DNA of 64,000 bases. Source: Acanthosepion lycidas (lineage: Eukaryota; Mollusca; Cephalopoda; Sepiida; Sepiidae). The translations under genes and the position numbers were made by a program. Below, piece after piece: positions 12,155 to 23,400 of this stretch. The stretch covers positions 64,025,878-64,089,877 of the forward strand of contig OZ010574.1 in assembly GCA_963932145.1 (NCBI GenBank). Direction: 5' to 3'. The number at the start of each line of letters is the position of its first letter. Position 1 is the first letter of the stretch. The notes under the pieces were generated by a model that had not been told where the DNA came from, did no database searches, and saw only the letters and a program-made list of their open reading frames with translations.

Positions 12155-12425
12155 GTTATTTTGATTTGTAAATTTAATTCGATCATTTATAATGATTCTG
12201 GGATCATTAGGCTGTCAAATAGGAATTTTTAATATTTCAACATTATTTTGATTTGTAATACAAATTTAATCATTTATAATCATATATATTTTATTCTGGT
12301 GTCACCGGGGCGTCAAAAAGGAGTCTTTAATATTTAAACATTATTTTGATTTGTAATTCTAATGTAATAATTTATAATAATATATTTCATCCTGTTAGCA
12401 TCAGGGGACTGATAAGGCAACTGGA
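12155..12425 (+). repeat. Three-copy tandem repeat, 85-98 bp unit
   Basis: Each unit starts with TTATTTTGATTTGTAA (12155, 12242 and 12340) and ends with a TTTAATATTT or similar string. The middle and third units carry ATATATTTTATTCTGGTGTCA and ATATATTTCATCCTGTTAGCA variants. Moderately diverged. Confidence 0.8.
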
Positions 12426-12513
12426 ATATGTCATTAGCTGTGTTGTAACCACCAACTATATAATTTGCAGGGAAAGGTTTGTTGCTTTTTAAGTGCACTT
12501 TATGTACTACTAA

Positions 12514-12548
12514 TTATTGTGTCTCTCGTTGTTTGTGTTGCCACTCAT
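12514..12548 (+). repeat. 35-base exact direct repeat, copy 2
   Basis: Identical to 11455-11489, about 1.06 kb downstream in the same orientation. No target-site duplication or element boundary is visible around it. Confidence 0.9.
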
Positions 12549-12779
12549 AATAAGTAGATTAGATGTTTGTATCTTAGTAAATATCTCTACTTTCTGTACA
12601 TATTATATTTATTCTAAAATCTATCCATACTCGATTCTCTAAATGTATGACCTACACCCCATCCTACAGCAGATTTTATCTCCATATTACTTAGAATATC
12701 TAATACAATCTAAGTACTACACTTGCTATGAAATTTGATTCATTGTGTCATACTAGACACTTTTTCTCAGTAATATCTG

Positions 12780-13045
12780 TCTACCATTCTTCTATATATT
12801 GTATATTGTTGCCGCATCTAATCTGGTGCTTCTGCTTTGTATCTATAGATTCTTGATAAAATTCAAAGGAGGATCTACAATGTTATTGTTCCTGACATGG
12901 CATATCAGCTTCAGTCATTATCCCACCTCTGTGGGTTTTTTTTTTCATACCCTGAGATCATGAACTTAAATGTAGTATTTTATTAGCAGCTAAGTCTTAT
13001 TTTACAACTGAAATTGCTCAATACAACAGGTTCATATACAATGTA
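12780..13045 (+). pseudogene. Jockey/CR1-like LINE C-terminal fragment
   Basis: The plus strand reads ILDKIQRRIYNVIVPDM followed by AYQLQSLSHLCG, the counterpart of VLDKIQRSICNIIDPDL at 23755. The tail after 12940 is diverged and frameshifted. The element is truncated before the LWNSLP region. Confidence 0.7.
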
Positions 13046-13707
13046 TAAATATATTCAATAAACATCTCATTGCTATTAATACTACTACTACAGTAGGTCT
13101 AATGTTACTTCTCTTTTTTTTTTCATGTTTGCATTAATGTTTAAATCAAAATATGTAGCTAGTTGCAATAACTGATTTTTTTTAATAAGTTAAATTTTTC
13201 ATTCAAATTGGCCGAAGAAAGAAATTCTTCAACTGAAAACATTTTCAAACAAACACAAACACAAATACAAGGTAAGTTTTATCAAAAGAAATATTTGAAT
13301 AGAAATATTAATTACTTTTGTTGTTGTTGTTGTAAAATGAATATTGAATGAGAAAATTATTTGTTTTAGTTAAGATGGCGGAATTGCTGTTTTGAAATAA
13401 ACATCACAGCTTAGCATGAGCCCCCATTTTGTTATGGTTGTGACAAAAAGAAAAAAAGTAGTGAAAGAAGGTGAAAATAAAGGGGAATAAAAAATCAATG
13501 CCAGAATTTTATATCAATAAAAATAATTTATTTACAAAAGTAAAAATATAAATATATTACAATTAAACATTCAAGACAATATTGATTCAGTTCATGAGAA
13601 ATGTAAGTAATAAATCAAACCAGAGAGAAAAATAAAAGATAATATTGTCTCCAACAGAAAATTAACAGTAGTCTTAGTCAAAAATATTAAAAGATGAGGA
13701 ATGAGAG
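13046..13707. other. No gene seen; AT-rich
   Basis: Contains a short GTT run at 13317-13333 and A/T-rich sequence. No repeat family recognised. Confidence 0.5.
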
Positions 13708-13713
13708 TTTTAC

Positions 13714-13894
13714 CGTCGAGTCTGTGGTAAGATTGTGCAGAGACGGATCATCAGGAGATAGGGCCAGTTCTTTGATCTTTTCCATGAGAGTAACGTAGTC
13801 TGCAAGTGAACTGAACTGTTGAGACAAACCAGCCCTTCCATTTATATATGTGCGCCAGCTTCTTGAAGAAAGTCCTTGCCATTTCTGGAGTCTC
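13714..13894 (-). CDS. Candidate internal exon, unknown protein
   Basis: On the minus strand a segment of about 181 bases stays open for 60 codons. It is preceded by TTTTGACATAG (acceptor-like AG at 13896-13895) and followed by GTAAAA (donor-like GT at 13713-13712). Its base composition is clearly more GC-rich than the DNA on either side. The peptide starts RLQKWQGLSSRSWRTY, continues FSSLADYVTLMEKIKEL, and ends SPDDPSLHNLTTDST. I do not recognise the family. There is no start or stop inside, so it could only be an internal exon. No partner exon was found in the window. It may instead be a fragment of an unrecognised mobile element or a chance open frame. Confidence 0.3.
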
Positions 13895-14149
13895 CTATGT
13901 CAAAAGAGAATATTCACTCACTATCTTTTTTTATTTGAGAACCAACTTAAATAAAATGAATCTTTCTATTATGACATATATTTCACCAATTGCAATATAC
14001 ATGGCTTGTCCTAGTAATTTCTATGTTTAGTATTTCCTAAAGAAGAGGCTTCTGTAACATAAGTTACTTAACATACACAGAATACCATGATGCCTTTATG
14101 CTTGTGGGGCCCCCAGGTAAGTGTCCATCAAGGCCCATGCATTAACACA

Positions 14150-14305
14150 GCCCGGTCAATATGTCATGTCAAATTTTCCAAGCTCACTTTCCTCATTTCT
14201 TAATATTCTGTTTATCTCTTGGAAGTTATCTGTTGTTATTTCAACATCCCTTCAGATTTCAGTGTCATATTTTCTGTCATCTGTTAAAATACTTTTCTTT
14301 TTTTT
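14150..14305 (-). pseudogene. RTE LINE fragment with internal deletion
   Basis: The minus strand reads a degraded KYDTEI segment, then NRILRN, and jumps directly to RKVSLENLT. In longer copies (31.8-32.3 kb) about 100 codons separate these motifs, so this copy carries a deletion. Confidence 0.6.
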
Positions 14306-14317
14306 TTTCTTTTTTTT

Positions 14318-14715
14318 TTTTAAGCGTTTCACCCCATGCAAGGCAGGAAGCCACTAGGACACAAGGGGTTACAGAAGATTTGGAGCAAGATCAGATAGGA
14401 GTGATAGAGGAAAGGATGAGGAGAAGGATAGTGGATAGATCAAGACAACTGGAGATGTCGATTGACATTACATTTGAATAGTTGGAGATTATAGCTCTCA
14501 AGGAAACTGGAATAGGGGAGGGAGTTCCACAGACGAGAGGTGCGAGATATGAAGATATTGGAGTAGAAGAGATGGCTACATTTAATAGTTTCAACAGTGA
14601 AAGGGTGAGAGTGGGATGCCAGCCTTGTAGGGCGCTTGAATTCATGAAGATTGGGAACCAGCGAATGCAGCTCCTTGGAGCAATTACCATGAAAGTATTT
14701 TGCCGGATATTTAAA
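14318..14715 (-). mobile_element. Jockey/CR1-like LINE 3' end
   Basis: The minus strand matches the 3' tail family: a T-rich end at 14285-14320 followed by the complement of the CCATGCAAGGCAGGAAG block, with the coding tail to about 14715. The plus-strand frames at 14161-14481 and 14482-14748 are antisense shadows. The element abuts two RTE fragments. Confidence 0.75.
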
Positions 14716-14749
14716 TATTTTGTCTGCAATTCATATTTTGCATATTGAG

Positions 14750-15480
14750 CTCTTCGTTTTACTGACAAATATACACTCTGTATTCTTCTACTATATGCCA
14801 TGTCCATTCAGGGCATTGGCATTCATGGCTCTCTACAATTTCTTGTCCATAGTACCTCTAAGTAAATTTTATCTTTTTGGTATCTTTCCTAAAATCTGTT
14901 GTGCAAACCATTTACACAAGCTCATTAAGTAGGTTATATACTACTTTCCTCTGTCTCTCTGGATTTCAGTATGACCTGTGAGTATCAAATTTTCTAAGCC
15001 CTCTTTCCTAATTATATACCTTAGAAAATATCGGCTATCTTTTACTGAGTTTAAACTCGGTAAAAGATAGTTTTAAGTGTCTTCCATTTTCTTAAAAACT
15101 TAGTTATTGCTCACATGTTCGGTCTATGGTATTCTCAGCATGCTTCTGTAGAACCACATTTCTGTTGCTTCAAGTTTTTTCTTCATCTGTGAAGAAGAGA
15201 TTGTCCAGTATTCACTGACAACCATAAATTCTCTCTTGCAGTTGATATTTAGTCCTTTCTTCTTGCTTTCCTTCACTACCTTCTGTACAAGTACTTGCAG
15301 TTTTCTTTCTATGTCTACTATCAACACTGTGTCATCTGCATATCTTGTGGTGTTAAGATAGTTGTCACTGGTAATGAATCCTGGTAGATACTCTAAGAAA
15401 TCCCTCATTGTAGAGGCTGAATAAGTCCAGTGAGTAGATACATCCTTGTCTTACACTCCTTCCTATTTTTGTATATTTAC
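14750..15480 (-). pseudogene. RTE-type LINE, RT palm plus C terminus with deletion
   Basis: The minus frame 15408-15124 contains YADD at 15342-15331, then VVKESKKKGLNINCKRE. It then goes directly from MVVSE to YWTISSSQMKKKLEATEMWF. In other copies roughly 70 codons lie between these two points, so this copy has an in-frame internal deletion. Below 15120 the remaining C-terminal region continues in broken frames to about 14750. The catalytic box is intact but the protein is not. Confidence 0.85.
15035..15070. repeat. 36-base palindrome centred on GTTTAAAC
   Basis: CTATCTTTTACTGAGTTT is followed by AAACTCGGTAAAAGATAG, self-complementary except for one T/G-type mismatch pair. It lies inside the RTE C-terminal region at the point where related copies have no palindrome, so it arose in this copy. 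Confidence 0.85.
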
Positions 15481-15639
15481 TGAATTCATTTTTTATCTAT
15501 ATGCAGGCGACTTACTCCCAGTAAGTTATTTAATAAAGATTGGAAAACTGACGATGCAAATGATCTGAAATGTGAATATTTGTGTAAATGGTTAAAATTG
15601 ATTTTAAACATATCATTTTTTTTTCTTCTATCTTTCATC

Positions 15640-16500
15640 AGAAAAGCTATAACCAGCCAATTCATGTATCTGTCATGAGTCCCAATAAAAAGTAAAATAA
15701 AATATGTAAACAAAAAAAAAATGAAAATATATTATATACCTTATACCCTGGATTAAGTCAAAGTTTCTAGAAAATAAAAACCAAGAATTACACTCCTGCA
15801 CACAACTAATCACATTCTCTCAGAGAGGAGCCAAGCCTTGAAATGCCTATTACAACATAACCAAGACCTCAATTGGAACTCACATACAATCCATCACTAA
15901 AGGTGCTGGAAAATAAAAAGAGGAAAATGAAAAGACTGAATCTGGCTGAAAAAAGCTGTAAGTTTGTGGGACCAGGACCTACTTATTTATGACTATAAAT
16001 CTACCATGCATAATTTCCATTATTAAAAAAAAAAATGAAAAAGAAAGGGATGCCAGAAAATAATATAATTTTGACCAATCAAAAAATTAACACAAAGAGA
16101 CTTTGATGCTAGCCAAAATCAAAGTTTGCACTAGAGACTGGGAGCTTGATGAAAAGGATAAAAACTGACAGGTCTGGGCAAGACCAAGAGAGTGATGGCA
16201 AGAGAAAAACACAGAACAAAAGACACAAATGCCAGAGAAACCAGCCATGTGTAATGCGTGAAGTAGTTAAAAGGTCATCTGGTAATGATATATCTGTCCT
16301 TCTTAGGGCTGAGAAAAACACAGTAGATTAACACTGATCTATTTCTAAGATGACTACTATTACTAGTAAGGTCTGACTACATAACAATCCACTACCAAGC
16401 CGAAACAGATATTTCTACAGATGGCTGCCAATATCCACCCTACAAAGAAACATTTTTTGCTACACCTAATATCAAAGGACTGGCTCTAAATCAAATAAAT
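15640..16500 (+). repeat. Interspersed repeat shared with 20.85-21.85 kb
   Basis: Blocks here match, in order, the complement of 21235-21310 (a TTATTGGGACTCA block), the complement of 20900-21100 (AATTTTGACCAATCAAAAA), and the plus strand of 21480-21760 (ACAAAGAGACTTTGATG with flanks). The 61-residue plus frame at 16146-16331 has no known domain. The family is unassigned. It probably belongs to untranslated parts of a LINE or to a separate non-coding element. Confidence 0.55.
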
Positions 16501-16529
16501 AAATACCTTTCATAATACATCAAATTCAT

Positions 16530-16665
16530 GTCAATATAGAACTGATATTGTATAGCTGTTCAGCATTCTTTTTAGTTGTTTCTAATGAATTTTTTTTGTT
16601 TTTTAATACTTTGTTTAGTTTTTGAAAAGCATCTTTTCTTATTCCACAGATGTACAAATAAAGAT
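16530..16665 (-). pseudogene. Short RTE LINE fragment
   Basis: The strings CTGTTCAGCATTCTTTTTAG and AATACTTTGTTTAGTTTTTG correspond to the 3470-3545 part of the RTE copy at 3041-3610, same orientation. No open frame. Confidence 0.6.
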
Positions 16666-16799
16666 ACTTATTAATAATCTTAAATAGTGACCATCTGTTT
16701 ACTTATGCTATAATATCAAATAGTATTTTTTTTTTAATTAAATGGTATAATTTCCTTGTATCCCACTCTAAGCCTTATTGGGATGTCTGTATTAATCTA

Positions 16800-16879
16800 T
16801 TAGGTTGGTGCAAAAATAATGTCGGTTTTTGACGTATTTTTTAACGTCAAAAACCGACATTATTTTTGCACCAACCTAA
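16800..16879. mobile_element. Mariner-derived palindromic MITE, 80 bp
   Basis: The element is 80 bases: two 36-base arms that are perfect inverted repeats around the 8-base centre ATTTTTTA. It is flanked by TA on both sides (16798-16799 and 16880-16881), the target duplication of Tc1/mariner elements. The ends read TTAGGTTGGTGCAAAA, the same as the termini of the Hsmar1/MADE1 mariner family of mammals (known sequence). A transcript would fold into one long hairpin. Three longer relatives lie at 29608, 45085 and 58198. Confidence 0.95.
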
Positions 16880-16881
16880 TA

Positions 16882-17639
16882 GAATGCTTTTGAATCATGT
16901 TGATATCATGTCCTGTTCTCCTGTTGAGTGGATTCTTGAATTTGTTTACTTCTGACTTCTAGAGTTAACTCATGACCCCTAGCTGATCTTTCTTATCTCT
17001 CAGGCCCTGCCTATTAGGATCCTAAGTTTATCTCTTGTTCTTTCTTGATTAATGTTTTCTATAAGCTATATTTAATTTTAACTTTTGGTTTAACTTCATG
17101 GCATTTCTTTTTTTAAATGATGGATGATAACAATGTTGGCTTTAATTGGGTGTCTCCTTCCAGTGCTCTTTTATTCTGACTTGCTTCACAAGATAAAATA
17201 GATGAAGACTTGGCAATCTACTCAGATGTTCACTTTTATCAGTGGATTAAAATATCTCACAAACAGATTTATCCTCGAAAATGTTAATCCTTTGACAGTG
17301 TCAGTGATAATCATTTTATGCAGTGATCTTTACTTAGCAAATAAACAATGAGCTGTTAGCACATTATTTGTCTTTTTGTTTATTTTATTTTTTTGTTTAA
17401 TTTTCTCTGATGTTTCGCATCCAAAATATGGTAAAGGGAGAACATGAATTCTTTTAAAGGATTTTTTTTTTCTCCTTTCCTTTAGTGTCTATTTAAAACA
17501 ATGGCAAAGTAGCTGGATCTGAGGCAAAATATTTACTGCAGAGCCATTCCTAGAAAGTAGGGAGTAGATTTTGACTGCCCCACTCACAGAAGAATTTATA
17601 ATAGCCCACTCTTGGTGAGTATTGGAAGGTGAACCTTGT
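16882..17639. other. No feature recognised
   Basis: AT-rich sequence between the MITE and the LINE tail. No conserved motif seen. Confidence 0.5.
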
Positions 17640-18060
17640 TCACAAGTCTATTAGCTTTCTTGATTTTTTTGTTTTATTTTAAAGTATGGCTTACCATGTA
17701 CATAGCCTGGGAGTCACTCAAGGTAGAGGGTTACGATTAGGGGTAGTTTATATGGATAGGAGGGGAAGATAACAGTTGGCTTTAGACTTGAATAGTTTAA
17801 TATTATAGTGATCGGAGAAACATTGTCTTGGGAGTCAGTTCTATAGGGCAGTGGTTTGTGGGAAGAGGGAGGAGTGGAATTTATTTCTTGCCAATGAAAT
17901 ACAGAGGGAATTTGAGTGGTTTGCTACTATGTAAGTGGCATAGCAGGTCCTAGCCATGAAGGTTAGATTTGGTGGAATTTGTCTGAGCACTTTCCATGGT
18001 GGTAGCAATAGTCCAGTGAAAGGTTCACCACATTTCACCTATGAGAGAGGATGGAGTGTG
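17640..18060 (-). mobile_element. Jockey/CR1-like LINE C-terminal end, second subfamily
   Basis: The minus strand reads NSLCISLARNKFHSSLFPQ, then TTALNRLPRQCFSDHYNI, then LFKSKANCYLP (one stop in the middle). The FFPxTxxLWNRLP and LFKSxxNxYL pattern is the same position of the protein as in the 23.7 kb copy, but the sequence is closer to the fragments at 43640-44400 and 51360-51650. A second subfamily is therefore present. Confidence 0.7.
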
Positions 18061-18179
18061 AAAAATAATTCTTTTCCCATAAGGACTTGGAGTGTTCCTC
18101 CATTACATAGTTGGTTAGTAAATTAGTTAGCATGTGCATTACACCTTGACATTACCGATGATAAATGATGGCCCACTAT

Positions 18180-19227
18180 ATTTCGATTGTAAGGAAAAAT
18201 AGAAGAGAAAGATATATCAGAGACACTGGTTTTAGTGAGATAAAGAAAGAACACATTATAATAAGAGTGATAGAAAGAAAAGAAGAATGAAAGAAAAAAA
18301 GAGAAGGTAGTGGAAAGGATAATGCTCTCATACATTTAACATCTGCTTTCAGGAAAGGGAAGACCTTGTGAATTTTTAATCTTTTTATTTGTACCTGCTA
18401 CTTTAGATATTGATCTGCATTCAAACTTATGATTGTCATTGCAAAATTTTGGTAAATTTGTTGCACTCAAATATTTAACAATGCAATAGGAAAATTTCTA
18501 CAGATATTTTATTGTTACAGAACTCACTATGAGCTTCTTCAATCATTAAATAAACAATTATGTTTCATCAACAAATTCATAAAGGAAAAAGTGGGAAATT
18601 TTCAGCTATTTCCTGTAAATTATAATTAAACTTGAAACTATCACCGAATCTCTTAAAAAAATTTCAATGGGACAGTAATCCATTTCTTAAAGCTGATTGT
18701 TAAATCTAATGTTGGAAGAAAAATTTTAAAGTGCAATTTGTTAAATTAACCATCACATTTTGTAATTTTTGCATAAAGTTCATCCAAGGAATTTTTCGTG
18801 GTTACTTTCTGCTATTCCTAGAAAATAAGGAACAAAAGAATTGCTTATTCCTTGAAATCAATACAAGTAATATCAACTTAACAGAGAAATTATATTGTTA
18901 ATACTAAATTTGTTCTTCCTATATTTTGTAAATTACAAAAGTTCACCATAGAATTTCTGCAAGTTATGCAAATTTCATTAAATTTATATAATCTCATTTT
19001 ATGTTCTCCCATTTACAGATCGACAAAGGGAATCGATAGCTTTGGAGTTTAACCGGCAATGATTAGGTGAATTTTGATTAATGAACACTCATCAGTCACT
19101 TTATGATGTATTTTACCTAGCATCAGTGTAGGCCCTCTTTTGACTATAGAACTGCCTCAATCTCAGTTCTTTTCGACATGGATTTGAGGAGAATCTGAAA
19201 GCACTCTTTTGAAATTTGGGTCCATGC
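18180..19227 (-). repeat. ~1 kb interspersed repeat, copy 2 (inverted)
   Basis: Reverse complement of 5816-6850 across its whole length. The similarity continues into the adjoining SINE, so both pieces moved or were duplicated together. It begins near the AAGATATATCAGAGACACTG block that also occurs, diverged, at 55590. Confidence 0.8.
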
Positions 19228-19665
19228 TTTTATTATCAATCATCATAATCATCATCATCATCAATCCTTTGACCGCTTCATTCCTCAGAGGGGATCTGAG
19301 GGCAGAAGAAATAAAGTTTGATTCTTCTTCCTCATGATCATTTCAGTGGGCTTTCAGATAGAGTCTCAGAGCCGAGCCCATTTCTTCTCTGACAGCCGAA
19401 GATCCCGGAATATGGTGTGGGTTGCACTCAGTCCATATATTAGGCACTCAGCTATTGAATTCAAAGTTGGCCTTTTCCTAGAGTGGTTATCATTCAAGTC
19501 TATAGGACCAGACTGTCCTACTATTTACCCATATCTTAGGTGAGAAGAGATGGTTTCATACCTTCCACAGGGGTATTACCATGTAAGTGAATGTGATGAA
19601 CTCAACTGGAATTTGAACTCAGCTCTCTGATTCTTCAATCCAATCTGTTAATTATTTTCCAATAG
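19228..19665 (-). mobile_element. tRNA-derived SINE with (ATC)n tail
   Basis: Read on the minus strand, a B-box-like GAGTTCAAATTCC (around 19618-19606) is followed by the CACTTACATGG, ATATGGGTAAATAGTAGGAC and body blocks of the family. It ends in a GATGATGATGATTATGATG tail (19262-19228 on this strand). It is the fuller counterpart of the 5540-5815 copy, which lacks the head. Confidence 0.8.
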
Positions 19666-19984
19666 ACATAAAAAAAAAAGAAATTTGCAGATATATTACT
19701 AAAAATTACAGCTTTCTATAAAAGAAATAAAACATACCCCCATTGAATCTAATGTTAAACCCATCCGAGGGTGTAGTGAAATGCGAGGAACTTTCCGTTT
19801 GCTTGATTGAAGAAATAAAAAAAATGAACTAAACAAAAACAAAACAAAATATCAGCAACATAAAAGCAATAACTGCAAACAAAGATAGAGAAAGAATACA
19901 AACTGACACGTATATAATAACATTCAACACTCCCACAATCCGAAGAGACATTAAAATCAGATATATAATAGAAAAAGTCAAACA

Positions 19985-20098
19985 GTATATCACTGATCCT
20001 TTAAGATGTTTCAAATGTCAAAAGAATGGGTATTATGAAGATAGATGTACAGGGAGTAAAGTCTGCAAAAAGTGTGGTGATAAAGAACAAAACTCTTA
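19985..20098 (+). pseudogene. LINE ORF1 zinc-knuckle region, degraded
   Basis: The frame reads RCFKCQKNGYYEDRCTG then SKVCKKCGDKEQNS and a stop. The first unit has the C-x2-C-x4-H-x4-C spacing of a CCHC knuckle, but His is replaced by Tyr. The second has its first two Cys (CKKC) and then loses the rest. CCHC knuckles in ORF1 bind nucleic acid in I/jockey-type LINEs and in gag proteins. The loss of the His and the early stop show the protein is dead. Confidence 0.75.
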
Positions 20099-20849
20099 AG
20101 AGGATCAGTACAAGAATATGATTAAATGTTTAAATCATGGTGGAAAGTTGATGCACAAATATGTGAGTCATGGAGAAAAGAAAAGGAAATGTTGAAAATA
20201 AAGTATAGCCAAAACCTTAGATTCCCTGAAGCAAAGAAAATAATAGAAACATTAAGGTTCAGAATTACATAATCAAATGTTTTAGAATGTAAAGAAAATA
20301 CATCTTGTACAAGAGAAAAAGAAAAATATAGATTCCTGGTAGAAAGGCTGTGGTAATTTAGATCCAGATGACTGTCCAAAGTTTATAAAAGAATTCAAAA
20401 CTGATATAAGGAACCAGAAACTAATTCTATTGACAACCAATCCCAAAAAACAAATCAGTTCAGCAACCAAAAGCAACACAAACCTACCCACAACCAGGAA
20501 ATAAAAAAAAAAGCTAGTACCAAAAAGAAAATGGAAAAAGTTTCCCATCAAATTGAAACTTCATAAACATGAGGGAAAATTACAACAGATGAAAACAAGA
20601 ATTGAAGAAACTTCAACAGAATACCGATTTGAAAATCTTGGTACAAAAGACAAAGAAGAAAAAAAAAATGAACAAGCAGAAATTTCACCAAGATAAAGTC
20701 TACCAGAATGAAAGACAAAGTAAGAGACCTGTAGTTAGTTGCCTGCTGGAGGGTAATTCTTGATGATTTATTTATTGAAAATGTTGGGAATAAAAGGACT
20801 GAATGTGAAGAGTTTAAAATAAATAATTTCTTTTTTATTTATTTACTTT

Positions 20850-21850
20850 AAAGTGAATTCTTTGGTATTTGGTTTAGCAAAATATTTGGCTAACATTAGA
20901 AGTCTCTTTGTCGTCATTTTTTTGATTGGTCAAAATTTCTTTATTATTTGGCATTCCTTTCTTTTTCATTTTTTTCTTTTCATAACAGAAGTTATGCATG
21001 GAACCTCCCTGATTTTTGGTAGTTTTCAGTCACAAATTAGTAGACACCGGTTCCACAAACTTCTGATGTTTTGTAGCTCTGTTCAGTATTCTTCTTCTTT
21101 TTATTTAAGGGTTTGCTTCTCATTAGTTGAGAAGTATATAGAAAGACGTTTAGAGAGAGAGAGAGAGAGAGAAAGAAAGAAAGAAAGAGATAATGGTTTT
21201 AAAGGAAAGTGCAAATGCCTTATTTTAATTTGAATTCTTTTTATTTTTGTTTATATAATTGTTTTATTTTATTTTATTTGTTTTTTTTATTGGGACTCAC
21301 TACAGATTTCTTACTAAACAAAGCTACGCAAACAACCAAAAAATATCAGGTCACAACCAAGAGAAATAAACAGATCAAATGGCATGGGATATATGAACTT
21401 GGTAGACCCATCCCCTAAAACTTAGAAACATGAACAAAAAACACAACACAGTTACTGATAGTAAACTTCTGCCTGACTATCATTAACTCACAAGAAACAG
21501 TCTCAAAAGAACAAAGAGACTTTTGATGTTAGATGAAACCGAAATTTGTGTTATGTAGTCTGGAGCATTTCTTAAGTGTATATAAAGAGACAGCCAACAG
21601 ATAGTAAAGCAGAGTCAGAGAAACTTCCCCAAGCATATTGTGTAAAGAAACTAAGTGGTAATCTGCTTAAGACATTGGTATGTAATTTTTGAGGACTGAG
21701 AAAACAATTTAAGACATTTTTCCACCTTTCTGTGAGCCAAGGACACACAGCAGATTGGTGTCTGCAGCTTGTCTCCAAAGTAACCACATTCCTGACTACT
21801 ACCTCAGTCCGACTTCTAAACTAACAACTACTCAGCTGTATGAAACTTTT
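20850..21850. repeat. Inverted copies of the 15.6-16.5 kb repeat inside the LINE
   Basis: 20880-21100 matches the 15.9-16.1 kb repeat in reverse orientation and 21480-21850 matches it in forward orientation, so the two halves are head to head. A (GA)n run lies at 21151-21189. This block separates ORF1 from the endonuclease remnants of the surrounding LINE. Confidence 0.55.
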
Positions 21851-21989
21851 GTCAACCCTATTTACAAGGGACACACCACAACTGAAGTCATTAAATAAAC
21901 ATCTATTATTTTCTTATTTATTTGATTCTGTTCATTTATTCCCAAGTTTCTGGTAAATATTACTAAGAACCTCTGGCACATTACCACAC

Positions 21990-23400
21990 GCACCTATTTG
22001 CATCCAGCTACCAAATCTATGTCAGTAATAGACTTATCAATCTGTTCTCCTACAGTATTCATAGATTTCCAATAGAAAATTCATGAAGACCAATGTGGTA
22101 ATGATCACTTCCCAATCATTATCAAAACAAACAGCCCAATACCAGAAGAGAAAGTCTCAAAATGGCAATGGAACAAAGTTAACTGGCCTGCATTCACCAA
22201 ACTTTTCCAATTGCAAAGAAACAATCAAATATTTGAAGACCCAGATCCGATATCCTCCTTCCGAAAACTATTATTTAGAATAGCATCACAAACAATTCCC
22301 AAATACTCCACTAATAAATACCACAGACACAAACCCTGTTTAAGCACAGAATGCAGAAAAACTATCAAAACAATGGAAAAAAAAATGATAAAATGCTCAA
22401 AGGTAACCCAACTACAGCCAATCAACAAATTTATTGATGCATCATCAAAAACATCTTATATATGTCTCCAAAGTAAACAGCCAAACATCACTCAACAAAA
22501 CATGGGAAATAGTCAGAAGAATAAGTAAGAAAGAGACACAAACTACCATGGGACATCTAAAAAAACAAAATGGAAATAAATGTACACAAAGAAAAGACAT
22601 AGTTAACCTACTAGCAACAGAATTAAAAAAAAAAAACAACTCCTCAACAAATCAACACTCCCCAACTCTCTAAAGGTTAAACAATACCAAAGAATATAAT
22701 ATAACATTCACCATAACTGAACAAAAACATTCCCTAAACAAAATCAAAGATACACTTACTGGATCAGAGAAAATTCACTATTAATTTATAAAGCACTTAC
22801 TAGAAACATCCCTCAACATGTTACCTTCCATCTATATTGAAATAGTATTCAGACAAATTTCCAAACTCATGAGGAGAAACAATGTTTGTACCAATCTTTA
22901 AACTAAACAAAGACACCACAAATCCAAATAACTACCACTTCATGTCACTAACTAGTTGTATATGCAAAACAATGAAAAGGATAGTCAACACCGTCTGACA
23001 AGGCTTTTTGAAAAATATAATGCTATATCTGAATCTCAAAGTGGATACCAATATATCTGGAATATTCCTAACCGATTTTCCCTCTCGAGACATTTGTATG
23101 CAACAGCTTTGTCTGAGGTCATCACATCAAGCCTATTTCCTTCAATTTCAAGAAGGCATTTGACACTACTTGAAAATAATGAATGACATGTACAACTTGT
23201 ACATAAAAGGAAGAATGACCATTAGAATGACTCATTAGAAATTTCTTAGAATATTGGTTCTTCAGGGTTCACCTGAAGAACACAACATCAGAACTATGTA
23301 AAGTCGTTTATATTAAAAATTACAATATGCCCTTAAACTGAAAAATAACGAACAAAACATCATATCAAAAAGCATGCCAATCACAATACACATACTTCTA
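21990..23400 (+). pseudogene. LINE endonuclease C terminus and RT region, frameshifted
   Basis: Around 22005-22125 the plus strand reads HPATKSMSVIDLSICSPTVF, a short gap, then GNDHFPIIIKTN. The VIDL...SP...SDHFPI layout is the C-terminal motif of APE-type endonucleases in LINEs (the usual Ser-Asp-His is Asn-Asp-His here). A WQWNKVNWPAF block follows, then RNNQIFEDPDPISSF, HRHKPCLSTECRKTIK and the linker to RT. RT fragments such as TRLFEKYNAISESQSGY are near 23010-23045. I did not find the YxDD box. Multiple frame changes and stops. Confidence 0.7.
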
